Below are positions 1 to 6,500 of a DNA stretch of 23,230 nucleotides, piece after piece. The stretch spans positions 1 through 23,230 of the forward strand of contig JAUMSH010000009.1 in the NCBI GenBank assembly GCA_031292915.1. Direction: 5' to 3'. This DNA is from Collinsella sp. Lineage in GTDB: Bacteria; Actinomycetota; Coriobacteriia; Coriobacteriales; Coriobacteriaceae. Position 1 is the first letter of the stretch. Each line of letters opens with the position of its first letter. The notes under the pieces were generated by a model. It was not told the origin of the DNA. It did no database searches and saw nothing but the letters and a program-made list of their open reading frames with translations. A program made the position numbers and the translations under genes.

Positions 1-71
1 GCCTACTTACGCCCCGCCCCTCCAATAAACGCGTTATCATCAAAACCTGCGAACGAACGTTAGGAGCAATC

Positions 72-1121
72 ATGCCAAACGAGAACAGCTACGAAGTCGC
101 GCTGCAAAAGAGCAACGCCATTCGCGAGGGCCTGGCCAAGACGCCCGAGAAGTTCACCATGCTTACCGGCGACCGCCCCACCGGCCGTCTGCACCTGGGT
201 CACTACTTTGGCACCCTCAAGGGCCGCGTGGAGCTGCAGAACATGGGCGCCAGGACCAACGTACTCATCGCCGACTACCAGGTCATCACCGACCGCGACA
301 CCACCGAGCACATCCAGGACAACGTGTACAACATGGTCATGGACTACCTTGCCTGCGGAATCGACCCCGACAAGACCATGATCTACGCGCACTCCGCCGT
401 GCCCGCCGCCAACCAGCTCATGCTGCCGTTCCTGTCGCTGGTGTCCGAGGCCGAGCTGGCGCGCAACCCCACGGTCAAGACCGAGATGGAGGCCTCGGGG
501 CACGAGCTCACCGGCCTTCTGCTCACCTACCCGGTGCACCAGGCCTGCGACATCCTGTTCTGCAAGGGCAATGTGGTGCCCGTCGGCCGCGACCAGCTGC
601 CGCACATCGAGCTCACCCGCACCATCGCCCGCCGCTTTAACAACCGCTACGGCAAGGTGTTCCCCGAGGTCGACGCGCTGCTGTCCGAGACCCCGCTGCT
701 GCCCGGCCTGGACGGTCGCAAGATGAGCAAGAGCTACGGCAACGCCATCAACATCTCGATGACCGCCGAGGAGACGGCCAAGCGCATCAAGAAGAGCCAG
801 ACCGACTCCGAGCGCATGATCACGTTCGATCCCGAGAACCGCCCCGGCGTGTCCGGCCTGCTTTCGACGGCCGCCATCTGCACCGGCCGTTCCGAGGTCG
901 AGATTGCCGAGGAGATTGGCATGGGCGGCTCCGGCCAGCTCAAGAAGTACGTGACCGAGGCCGTCAACGAGTACTTCGCACCGATCCGCGAGCGTCGCCA
1001 GCGCTACGAGAACGATCTGGACTATGTGAAGGACGTCCTGCACGAGGGCAACCGTCGCGCCAACGAGATCGCCGATCAGACCCTGGCAGAGGTTCAGGAC
1101 GCCATGGGCATGGTGTACTAG
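72..1121 (+). CDS. trpS: Tryptophanyl-tRNA synthetase
   Basis: A class I aminoacyl-tRNA synthetase of 349 residues that charges tRNA-Trp with tryptophan in the cytoplasm. The HIGH-type signature is HLGH at residues 41-44, after the TGDRPTGRLHLG context typical of TrpRS. The KMSKS loop is intact at 217-221. The length matches bacterial TrpRS (about 330-350). The ATG is preceded by TTAGGAG eight bases upstream. The gene stands alone, with a rho-independent terminator-like hairpin about 35 bases after the stop. No T-box or trp leader is visible in the 71 bases upstream, but the window edge cuts that region short. The family call is secure. Confidence 0.97.
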   Translation: MPNENSYEVALQKSNAIREGLAKTPEKFTMLTGDRPTGRLHLGHYFGTLKGRVELQNMGARTNVLIADYQVITDRDTTEHIQDNVYNMVMDYLACGIDPDKTMIYAHSAVPAANQLMLPFLSLVSEAELARNPTVKTEMEASGHELTGLLLTYPVHQACDILFCKGNVVPVGRDQLPHIELTRTIARRFNNRYGKVFPEVDALLSETPLLPGLDGRKMSKSYGNAINISMTAEETAKRIKKSQTDSERMITFDPENRPGVSGLLSTAAICTGRSEVEIAEEIGMGGSGQLKKYVTEAVNEYFAPIRERRQRYENDLDYVKDVLHEGNRRANEIADQTLAEVQDAMGMVY

Positions 1122-1155
1122 ACCGATCTGCCGGCTTGAGCTTTAGATTGCTTTA

Positions 1156-1186
1156 GGGCGGGCGCTGCGGCGTCCGCCTCATTTTG
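1156..1186 (+). terminator. Terminator after trpS
   Basis: GC-rich stem 1157-1165 / 1170-1178 with loop TGCG and one G-T wobble, followed by TCATTTT. A second hairpin (GGAGCCG / CGGCTCC, 1186-1207) follows at once and may back it up. Confidence 0.7.
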
Positions 1187-1232
1187 GAGCCGGACCGCTT
1201 CGGCTCCGTCCATCGCACTCCCCCGACAAACA

Positions 1233-1274
1233 GGAACAGGCCCGCCGGCAGTTAGTTGCCAGCGGGCCTGTTCC
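1233..1274 (-). terminator. Long perfect hairpin between convergent genes
   Basis: Arms GGAACAGGCCCGC (1233-1245) and GCGGGCCTGTTCC (1262-1274) are perfect over 13 bp. After one mismatch the stem continues with GGCA/TGCC around a GTTAGT loop. Read on the minus strand it is followed by TGTTTGTC, a weak T tract. It probably ends minus-strand transcription from the MGMT-like gene and shields trpS. The rest of the gap 1275-1453 is AT-richer and shows no convincing gene. Confidence 0.55.
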
Positions 1275-1453
1275 CGAAGTACACCGTTGAATCGCACAGA
1301 GGGGAGGAATGCGAATCAAACTCAACAGGGCAGGCTTTTTCATCGCCTATTGCCTGCTCCGTTGCTGAAACCAATATAGTTCACCGTGGTTTACTTTGCA
1401 GGATCAATATCCGCCGCCATAGCTTCTCCATAAGTTAGCCCAAGTAAACTAAG

Positions 1454-1490
1454 CCACCACAAAGGGGGCAGGCACCTTTGTGATGGTTTT
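1454..1490. repeat. CCACAAAGG hairpin repeat, copy 1
   Basis: Arms CCACCACAAAGG and CCTTTGTGATGG (one mismatch) enclose a GGGGCAGGCA-type loop, followed by TTTT. It ends 16 bases past the stop codon of the minus-strand MGMT-like gene, so it is placed to act as that gene's terminator. Confidence 0.8.
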
Positions 1491-1506
1491 CGCCACGACA
1501 AAGCCG

Positions 1507-1827
1507 TTAGAGTCCGGCAGGCCAACGACAGACGGCCAGGTCGACGTGCATGTCGTCCTTAAACGCCACACCCTCCCCTAGCAAAAGCTCACGTTGAGCA
1601 TCGGGACCGCCAAAAGCAAAACCCTCGCATATGCGCCCGTCGGCAAACACCACGCGGTGACAGGGAATCTCGCCGGGGCGCGGATTGCTATGCAGGGCAT
1701 ACCCCACATACCGCGCACTTCGTGGTCGACCGGCAAGCAGCGCCACCTGACCATACGTGGCGACCATCCCCTCGGGGATCTGCTCGACCACCTCGTACAC
1801 CCGTTCAAAAAAGCCCTCAGACGCCAT
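1507..1827 (-). CDS. MGMT/Ogt-family protein, DNA-binding domain only
   Basis: A 106-residue protein matching only the C-terminal domain of O6-alkylguanine-DNA alkyltransferases, with the N-terminal ribonuclease-like domain absent. The active-site signature PCHRV is at residues 55-59 with Cys56 present. This differs from classical alkyltransferase-like (Atl/YbaZ) proteins, which carry Trp there. The stretch GRPRSARYVGYALHSNP looks like the helix-turn-helix and recognition region used to flip the base. It may transfer an alkyl group from DNA to Cys56, or recognise damage for repair by others. The ATG has AAAGGAG seven bases upstream. Downstream lies hairpin copy 1, upstream copy 2, so it is probably transcribed alone. 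The family is secure; true methyltransferase activity is uncertain. Confidence 0.88.
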   Translation of the reverse strand: MASEGFFERVYEVVEQIPEGMVATYGQVALLAGRPRSARYVGYALHSNPRPGEIPCHRVVFADGRICEGFAFGGPDAQRELLLGEGVAFKDDMHVDLAVCRWPAGL

Positions 1828-1856
1828 CGCGTGCTCCTTTCAACCGAACCCAGCAT

Positions 1857-1896
1857 AAACCACCACAAAGGTACCTGTCCCCTTTGTGGTGGTTTT
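1857..1896. repeat. CCACAAAGG hairpin repeat, copy 2
   Basis: Perfect arms AAACCACCACAAAGG (1857-1871) and CCTTTGTGGTGGTTT (1881-1895). The loop carries CCTGTCC, which is the reverse orientation relative to copies 1, 3 and 5. It ends 10 bases past the DegV stop codon (minus strand). Confidence 0.85.
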
Positions 1897-1906
1897 GACC
1901 GGAAAG

Positions 1907-2761
1907 CTAGTTGGCGGGGCGGAAGAAGGCTACGGCTACAGCGCCGGGGCCCACGTGGGTGCCGATGGTGGCGCCGATAGTGTGGATGGGCAGCTCACCC
2001 TCGGCATGGCCGGCCCACAACGCGGCACTGTCCTCGATATACTTCTTGAGCACCGCATCCGAAAGACCCGTATAGCCGAGCGCCAGCGGCATGGAAAAGT
2101 CGATGCCGCCCGCCTTTTCGACCTTTTGGTTCAGCAGGTTGCGGCCGTTCTTGGAACCGCGCGCCTTGCCCAGCTGCACGATCAGACCGTCCTCGACAGC
2201 CACCACAGGCTTTACGTTGAGCAGCGTGCCCACGGCGCCGGCCGCAGCAGACAGACGACCGCCGCGCACCAGGTACTCCAGCGTCTCGAGCAGGCCGATG
2301 ACGACCACGCGGTCACGGACGGCCTCGACGGCCGCCGCGATCTGGGCCGCACTACGGCCCTCGTTCACCAGGCGCAGGGCATACTCGACCAGGACACGCT
2401 CGCCCAGAGTGACGTTATTGCTATCCACCACGTACACGTCGCCGCCCGGCGCCTCGGCAAGTGCGGTACGGGCACTCTGATTGGTGCCTGATAGCTTAGC
2501 GCCCACGGTAATAATCACAGCCTCATCGCCGGCTTCACGAACCTTGGCAATCGCCTGCGAAAACGCGTACGGGTTGACCTGGCCGGTCTTGGGCAGCTCA
2601 TCGCGCTCCACGAGCATCTCGTAAAAGCGCTGGTGATCGATGTCGATGCCATCCATGTACACATCGGTGCCAAAGGTGACGGACAGCGGCAAAACGGCCA
2701 GTGCTGGGTGCTCGACCGGCGACATATCGCTTGCGGAATCGGTAATAATGCGGACGGACAT
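1907..2761 (-). CDS. DegV family fatty-acid-binding protein
   Basis: A 284-residue DegV/EDD-fold protein. This family binds a fatty acid in a buried pocket and, in Gram-positives, can act as the FakB subunit that presents fatty acids to the FakA kinase; no fakA is in this window. Seen: the start MSVRIITDSASDM, the TGQVNP segment (residues 59-64, matching the usual TSQPSP-type loop), SGTNQSA at 91-97, and a LEYLVRGGRLS segment, all typical. The length is normal (about 280). The chosen ATG has AGAAAGGA upstream; an in-frame extension to 2866 lacks support. It lies 119 bases downstream of the MarR gene on the same strand with no terminator between, so the two may be co-transcribed. Hairpin copy 2 ends the unit. 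Confidence 0.93.
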   Translation of the reverse strand: MSVRIITDSASDMSPVEHPALAVLPLSVTFGTDVYMDGIDIDHQRFYEMLVERDELPKTGQVNPYAFSQAIAKVREAGDEAVIITVGAKLSGTNQSARTALAEAPGGDVYVVDSNNVTLGERVLVEYALRLVNEGRSAAQIAAAVEAVRDRVVVIGLLETLEYLVRGGRLSAAAGAVGTLLNVKPVVAVEDGLIVQLGKARGSKNGRNLLNQKVEKAGGIDFSMPLALGYTGLSDAVLKKYIEDSAALWAGHAEGELPIHTIGATIGTHVGPGAVAVAFFRPAN

Positions 2762-2880
2762 AGCGAATCCTTTCTTGCGCAGGTCCCGCGCAGGGAATTT
2801 TGACAGCAAGGCCCCGGCACGGTATACGCGCTCAAACAGGACTATGCAGTTGTTAATTGGAAGCAAAAGCCTTGGCGGCC

Positions 2881-3330
2881 CTACAGCTCGCGCAGGGTGT
2901 TGAGAATCGTGCGCAGCGACGCATACATCTGCTCGCGCTGCTCCACACCCATAGCCTTACCGGTGGTATCGAGCACCTCGCGAATGATGCGGTCCGCTTC
3001 GCTCATGCTCTCGCCGCCCAGAGCGGTCAGGCGCACCGGAGCACGATACTTAACGGCGGCATCGCCCGAATCGTCGACCTCGACGTAGCCGCCCTCCTCC
3101 AGATGCGCGAGCGTACGCGAGACGGCGGCGCGGGTCACGCCTGCCATGCGAGCCAGGTCAGCGCCAGTCAGGCCGTCCCTGCTGCGCTCAAGATAGTAAA
3201 GGCACATAACATCGGAGCCCTTGAGGCCCAGCCTTGCGCCCTCGGATGTCTTAATGCGCTGAATCTCCTTGTAGAGCCCGCTGATCAGTCCGACAAAGTC
3301 CTCGAAACGTGTCTCGTCGTTCTGCTGCAT
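2881..3330 (-). CDS. MarR-family transcriptional regulator
   Basis: A 149-residue winged-helix regulator. The order of elements fits MarR: an N-terminal dimerisation helix (DETRFEDFVGLISGLYKEIQ), a helix-turn-helix (LTGADLARMAGVTRAAVSRTLAHLEEGGYVE), a wing ending in the RLTALG segment (cf. LT..G), then a C-terminal dimerisation helix. The start MQQNDETRF is chosen because AAAGGCGG lies about 10 bases upstream. An in-frame ATG at 3396 would add 22 residues that look like non-coding sequence. It precedes the degV-like gene on the same strand and may control it or itself. The ligand is unknown. Copy 3 of the hairpin repeat lies upstream, insulating it from the B3/B4 gene. Confidence 0.88.
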   Translation of the reverse strand: MQQNDETRFEDFVGLISGLYKEIQRIKTSEGARLGLKGSDVMCLYYLERSRDGLTGADLARMAGVTRAAVSRTLAHLEEGGYVEVDDSGDAAVKYRAPVRLTALGGESMSEADRIIREVLDTTGKAMGVEQREQMYASLRTILNTLREL

Positions 3331-3434
3331 GGGAGACGACCGCCTTTCGCTTGCATAATGCTTACGGGTAAACATCTTAGTCGCATAAGGCGACACCCGT
3401 ACCCAAATACCCCATTTGTTAACCCATCAACATA

Positions 3435-3475
3435 AAAACCACCACAAAGGGGACAGGCACCTTTGTGGTGGTTTT
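3435..3475. repeat. CCACAAAGG hairpin repeat, copy 3
   Basis: Perfect 16-bp arms AAAACCACCACAAAGG (3435-3450) and CCTTTGTGGTGGTTTT (3460-3475) around GGACAGGCA. It ends 28 bases past the stop of the minus-strand B3/B4 gene. Both this copy and copy 2 are followed by GACCGG, so the conserved unit extends beyond the stem. Confidence 0.88.
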
Positions 3476-3503
3476 GACCGGCGAACATGATCCGCAGGCG
3501 TCG

Positions 3504-4223
3504 CTACAGCTCCACGCAGGGATTGTCGCGGGTCACAAGCGTCTTAACGACAACCGTCGCTCCCAGATAGCGCTCGAGCAGCTCGGCTAAGCGATCGATC
3601 GCGGCCTGGCAATCCCCCATCCGCTCGGGCTCCACGCACTCAATCGCCAGGAACGCATCGGCCGAATCATCGGACAGCGCCGTGCGAACGCCGTCGCGCC
3701 AGTTCCAGCAGCGGCACACAGCGCCCGCATCGTCGATGTAGGCGAGCTCGCCGGGCAGCGTCGGATCGTCCGCCTCCTCGCCAAGCGGCAAGAACGCATC
3801 GCCACCATCGGTCACCTTCAAGCGAAGATCTCCCTCAATCGCATGCAGGTCCTCGCCGCCAACGGGCAGCGCATAAGTCAACGAAATCGTGTTGTAGATA
3901 TCCACCGCCGGTGTGATGTGGCCGACCGGCTTGCCTTTGAGCACGCGCTTGAGCAGGTTCTCAACTGAGCAACGCGCGCCCTTCTTGGTCTTGAACAGGC
4001 GATACGCCTCGCGCCATGCCTTAACCGGCGCGTTCTCGCTGATGGTATCGCTTGTCAGGTGACGCTCCGCATCGATATTGGCGCGATTGAGCAACGTGGC
4101 GATCGCATCCACGTCCTCCTGGGGAATCTGGGCCGCGGGCTTCATGCCCTTTACGACTACGACGCCGACCGCCGCCTGCGGAAACAGCTCCCAAAACGAA
4201 TCCTCGGCAACGAAACTCTTCAT
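3504..4223 (-). CDS. B3/B4 tRNA-binding domain protein
   Basis: A 239-residue stand-alone B3/B4 protein, the domain otherwise found as the editing module of the phenylalanyl-tRNA synthetase beta chain. Seen: an N-terminal VGVVVVKGM strand, the WREAYRLFKTKKGARCSVENLLKRVLKG region, then GHITPAVDIYNTISLTYALPVGGEDL, which matches the family core (P.vd.yN..sl...lPvgg.Dl). The C-terminal half carries a GDAFLPLG segment and the RCWNWRDG segment. Free-standing members may clear mischarged tRNA or bind a related ligand, but the exact role is unknown. The start at 4223 is chosen for AAGGGAGA seven bases upstream; an in-frame ATG 15 bases earlier overlaps that site. It is preceded by a strongly structured leader and followed by hairpin copy 3. 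Function beyond the domain is inference. Confidence 0.88.
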   Translation of the reverse strand: MKSFVAEDSFWELFPQAAVGVVVVKGMKPAAQIPQEDVDAIATLLNRANIDAERHLTSDTISENAPVKAWREAYRLFKTKKGARCSVENLLKRVLKGKPVGHITPAVDIYNTISLTYALPVGGEDLHAIEGDLRLKVTDGGDAFLPLGEEADDPTLPGELAYIDDAGAVCRCWNWRDGVRTALSDDSADAFLAIECVEPERMGDCQAAIDRLAELLERYLGATVVVKTLVTRDNPCVEL

Positions 4224-4253
4224 ATGCTCTCCCTTCATAGCGTACGCCCGAGC

Positions 4254-4353
4254 GAGGGCGCCTAAACAAAAAGCGCCCTCACAGCGGCCACCTTCAAAGT
4301 CCTACGGTGCCGCCACAAGAGCGCTTACGCTGTCCCCATCCGGAGAAGGGGAC
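4254..4353 (-). promoter_or_regulatory. Structured 5' leader with competing hairpins
   Basis: On the minus strand, before the B3/B4 gene, three stems can form. First, GTCCCC/GGGGAC (4332-4337 / 4348-4353). Second, a long stem: 4271-4279 with 4318-4326, a symmetric internal loop (TGTG on both sides in the transcript), then 4284-4292 with 4306-4313 and one bulge. Third, GAGGGCGC (4254-4261) with GCGCCCTC (4273-4280) around a loop that reads TTTTTGTTTAG in the transcript. The second and third stems share 4273-4279 and exclude each other; the second is followed by a T-rich run, as in an attenuator. I do not recognise a known riboswitch, and the T-box core AGGGTGGNACCGCG is not present. Confidence 0.5.
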
Positions 4354-4367
4354 GATATGTCAAGCGT

Positions 4368-4396
4368 ATTGTAACCCGAGTCATCCACGCGAGCAA
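4368..4396 (-). promoter_or_regulatory. Possible promoter of the B3/B4 gene
   Basis: On the minus strand TTGCTC (4391-4396), a 17-base spacer, then TACAAT (4368-4373). It lies about 145 bases before the start codon, so the transcript would contain the structured leader. The -35 overlaps the edge of hairpin repeat copy 4. Confidence 0.4.
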
Positions 4397-4431
4397 AACC
4401 ACCATAAAGGCGCCTGTCCCCTTTGTGGTGG
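4395..4431. repeat. CCACAAAGG hairpin repeat, copy 4
   Basis: Arms AAAACCACCATAAAGG (4395-4410) and CCTTTGTGGTGG (4420-4431), one mismatch, with loop CGCCTGTCC in the same orientation as copy 2. The trailing T tract has decayed (GATATGG). It ends 19 bases past the pckA stop codon. Confidence 0.8.
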
Positions 4432-4450
4432 ATATGGACTCACGGCGAAG

Positions 4451-6121
4451 CTAGTGGCGAAGTCCCAGCAGCCCGCGGCCGCGATGACGAGCGTCGGCGT
4501 GTACTTGGGCGTGCGGGCCGGCGGCTTTGACGGACTCGGGCAGGTGCGAGTACTTCTTCTCGAAGTTCTCCTCGAACATCACCGCCAGGTTGTGCGCGGC
4601 CTCGTCATAGCGCGCGGTGCTCTGCCAGTATTGGCGCGGCACCAGGATGCCATCGGGCACGCCGTGGCACGTCGTGGGAATGTCGACGTTAAAGATGTCG
4701 TCGTGCAAGAACTCGCTGTCCTCGATGGTACCGTCGAGGGCGCCGGCCACCAGGGCGCGCGTGTAGGCAAGCTCGATGCGATGGCCCACACCATAACCGC
4801 CGCCAATCCAGCCGGTGTTGACCAGGTACACGCGCGTACGACCGTCGGCGATACGCTCGCCGAGCATCTTGGCATAGACCATGGGGTCGAGCGGCATAAA
4901 CGGCTCGCCAAACAGCGAGGAGAACGTGGGCGTGGGCTCGGTGACGCCGACCTCGGTGCCGGGAATCTTAGCCGTAAAGCCCGTCACAAAGTGGTACATG
5001 GCGGCATCGGCCGTCAGACGTGAGATGGGTGGCAGCACGCCAAAAGCGTCGCAAGTCAGGAACAGCACGACACTCGGAGTGGTGCCCATGCCCTTAGTCC
5101 ACGCGTTAGGAATGTGCTCCACGGGATAGGCCACGCGCGTGTTGTGCGTGATCGAGATGTCGTCGTAGTTGGGCTTGCGGTTCTCGTCGAGCACCACGTT
5201 TTCGCAAATGGCGCCAAAACGGACGGCGTTGAAGATCTCGGGCTCGTGGAAGGCGTCCAGGCCCTCGCATTTTGCGTAGCAGCCACCCTCGATGTTGAAG
5301 ATACCCATGTCGGACCAACTGTGCTCGTCGTCGCCGATCAGCAGGCGCGTGGGATTGGCCGAAAGCGTGGTCTTGCCGGTGCCGGACAGGCCAAAGAACA
5401 CGGCGGTCTCGTGCGTGACGGGATCCATGCTGGCCGAGCAGTGCATGGGCAGCACGTCGTCCTCGACGGGCAGCAGATAGTTCATGACGCTAAAGATCGA
5501 CTTTTTAATCTCGCCGGAGTAGCCGGTGCCGGCGACCAGAATCACGCGTTCCTGGAAGTTGATGACCACGGCAGCGCTGGAATTGAGGCCCTTGATGGCG
5601 GGGTCGCACTGGTAACCGGGCGCTGCGAGCACGCAGAAGTCGGGCTCGCCGGTGCGCGCGATTTCGCGGGCAAGCGGGCGGGCGAGCATCTGCTTGATAA
5701 AGAGTGCCTGGCTGGCTCGCTCGCAGGCAACGAGCAGTCGACGCGTGTGGTTGCGGTCGGCGCCTGCCATGCCGCGGGTGACGAACACGTCGCGCTCGTT
5801 GAGATAGTCGACGATGCCGGCCTTGATGGCCTCATAGCTCTCGACGGACAGCGGGCGGTTGACCGCGCCCCAGGCAATCTTGTCGTGAACATCGGGGGTG
5901 TCAACGATAAAGCGGTCATTGGGGGAACGGCCGGTACGCTCCCCCGTCTCGATCACCAGCGCGCCGTTGGATGCCATGCGGCCTTCTTCGCGGCGGATAG
6001 CGTGCTCGACGAGCTCCGCGGCGGGCAGATCGACCAGCAGACGGGGTTGATTCTCGGCGGGATCTTCGACCAGCGTAATACCAAAGTTGGACAAAACTTC
6101 TGCAGGGGTAACACCAGGCAT
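4451..6121 (-). CDS. pckA: ATP-dependent phosphoenolpyruvate carboxykinase
   Basis: A 556-residue cytoplasmic enzyme interconverting oxaloacetate and phosphoenolpyruvate with ATP/ADP; it serves gluconeogenesis or, in anaerobes, CO2 fixation. The ATP-type signature is clear: GRSPNDRF at 64-71 (substrate arginine), IKKSIFSVMNYLLP near 205-218, MHCSASM at 226-232 (metal ligand His), P-loop GLSGTGKT at 244-251, metal-binding DD at 264-265, and the nucleotide-site block NTRVAYPVEHIPNA at 327-340. The start at 6121 has a perfect AAAGGAGG eight bases upstream; longer in-frame starts are not supported. The last 20 or so residues are Arg/His-rich and look like a non-conserved tail. Upstream are two palindromes (6163-6178 and 6196-6211) that suggest repressor control; downstream is hairpin copy 4. 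Confidence 0.97.
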   Translation of the reverse strand: MPGVTPAEVLSNFGITLVEDPAENQPRLLVDLPAAELVEHAIRREEGRMASNGALVIETGERTGRSPNDRFIVDTPDVHDKIAWGAVNRPLSVESYEAIKAGIVDYLNERDVFVTRGMAGADRNHTRRLLVACERASQALFIKQMLARPLAREIARTGEPDFCVLAAPGYQCDPAIKGLNSSAAVVINFQERVILVAGTGYSGEIKKSIFSVMNYLLPVEDDVLPMHCSASMDPVTHETAVFFGLSGTGKTTLSANPTRLLIGDDEHSWSDMGIFNIEGGCYAKCEGLDAFHEPEIFNAVRFGAICENVVLDENRKPNYDDISITHNTRVAYPVEHIPNAWTKGMGTTPSVVLFLTCDAFGVLPPISRLTADAAMYHFVTGFTAKIPGTEVGVTEPTPTFSSLFGEPFMPLDPMVYAKMLGERIADGRTRVYLVNTGWIGGGYGVGHRIELAYTRALVAGALDGTIEDSEFLHDDIFNVDIPTTCHGVPDGILVPRQYWQSTARYDEAAHNLAVMFEENFEKKYSHLPESVKAAGPHAQVHADARHRGRGLLGLRH

Positions 6122-6162
6122 GGGGCCTCCTTTAAAAACGCGACACATGGACGCGGCGCGCA

Positions 6163-6178
6163 CTTTACTCACGTAAAG
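6163..6178 (-). promoter_or_regulatory. Palindrome upstream of pckA
   Basis: CTTTAC (6163-6168), TCAC, GTAAAG (6173-6178): a perfect 6-bp inverted repeat about 42 bases before the pckA start codon. The position suits an operator near the transcription start; the binding protein is unknown. Confidence 0.4.
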
Positions 6179-6195
6179 GCCGTTGTACCCGATAT

Positions 6196-6211
6196 GCAAA
6201 AACGTTTTTGC
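6196..6211 (-). promoter_or_regulatory. LacI-family-type operator before pckA
   Basis: GCAAAAACGTTTTTGC is a perfect 16-bp palindrome with the central CG step and flanking A/T runs typical of LacI/PurR/CcpA-class operators. It lies about 75 bases before pckA, close to where a promoter should be. I see no strong sigma-70 pair; TACAAC on the minus strand (6182-6187) could be a -10. Catabolite control of pckA would make biological sense. Confidence 0.45.
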
Positions 6212-6259
6212 GGCAAGGGTGGCAAGCCCGCCCAACGGTCAAAAATCGCAGGCAAGCGG

Positions 6260-6302
6260 CCTAGTCATTGGGGACGTTTTTAAACGCCTAGTCATTGGGG
6301 AC
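6260..6302. repeat. Direct repeat CCTAGTCATTGGGGAC x2
   Basis: The 16-mer occurs at 6260-6275 and 6287-6302, a 27-base period. Each copy is followed by a divergent AT-richer stretch (TTTTTAAAC, CTCTTGAAC). It begins a cluster of GGGAC-containing repeats. Confidence 0.75.
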
Positions 6303-6336
6303 ACTCTTGAACAGGCAACATTCAAGGAATGTCCCC
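6297..6336. repeat. GGGGACA hairpin
   Basis: Nested arms GGGGACA (6297-6303) / TGTCCCC (6330-6336) and TTGAA (6307-6311) / TTCAA (6321-6325). It shares its first arm with the second direct repeat. Confidence 0.6.
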
Positions 6337-6342
6337 GGATGC

Positions 6343-6398
6343 CGGCACTTAGGGACGTTCCCAAAGTGCCGGCACATAAGGAACGTCCCTAAGTGCCG
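6343..6398. repeat. 19-bp perfect inverted repeat (GGCACTTAGGGACG family)
   Basis: Arms CGGCACTTAGGGACGTTCC (6343-6361) and its exact reverse complement (6380-6398). The 18-base centre itself holds AAGTGCCGGCAC, a third copy of the arm's outer motif. No ORF. It lies between the divergent pckA and flippase genes and could terminate read-through or be a small mobile repeat. Confidence 0.8.
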
Positions 6399-6424
6399 AC
6401 TACTGAATGGCGCCGCCGAAATTA

Positions 6425-6472
6425 TTGAACAACCTGTTCAAAAATACGAGCGGACACCGAGGTGTCTATACT
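6425..6472 (+). promoter_or_regulatory. Flippase promoter region with two palindromes
   Basis: TTGAACA-ACC-TGTTCAA (6425-6441) and GACACC-GA-GGTGTC (6453-6466) are both perfect. The second abuts TATACT (6467-6472), a good -10. No clear -35 stands 17 bases upstream, which suggests activator dependence or weak expression. Transcription from here would start near 6479, just before the TTG start codon. Confidence 0.45.
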
Positions 6473-6500
6473 AGAGCGCAGCAATAGAAAGGACCCCGCT

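Noticed and set aside
60..1043. Long open frame antisense to trpS, and similar long frames antisense to pckA, serA and the exonuclease.
   Set aside because: In high-GC DNA the strand opposite a real gene often stays open. Their translations are rich in His, Gly, Val, Leu and Ala, have no motif and no ribosome site, while the sense genes carry full family signatures.
1256..1438. 60-residue open frame in the gap after trpS.
   Set aside because: It starts inside the long hairpin 1233-1274, has no ribosome site, and its composition is not protein-like.
4254..4353. T-box riboswitch before the B3/B4 gene.
   Set aside because: The GGTGGCCGC segment is only loosely like the T-box core; the AGGGTGGNACCGCG sequence and a specifier stem are not found. 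Kept only as an unknown structured leader.
1454..4431. CRISPR array from the repeated CCACAAAGG units.
   Set aside because: Copies are hundreds to thousands of bases apart with genes between them, occur with the loop in both orientations, and no cas gene is present.
6260..6302. Insertion-sequence end or att site.
   Set aside because: Only two short direct repeats, no transposase or integrase gene nearby, and no target duplication can be recognised.
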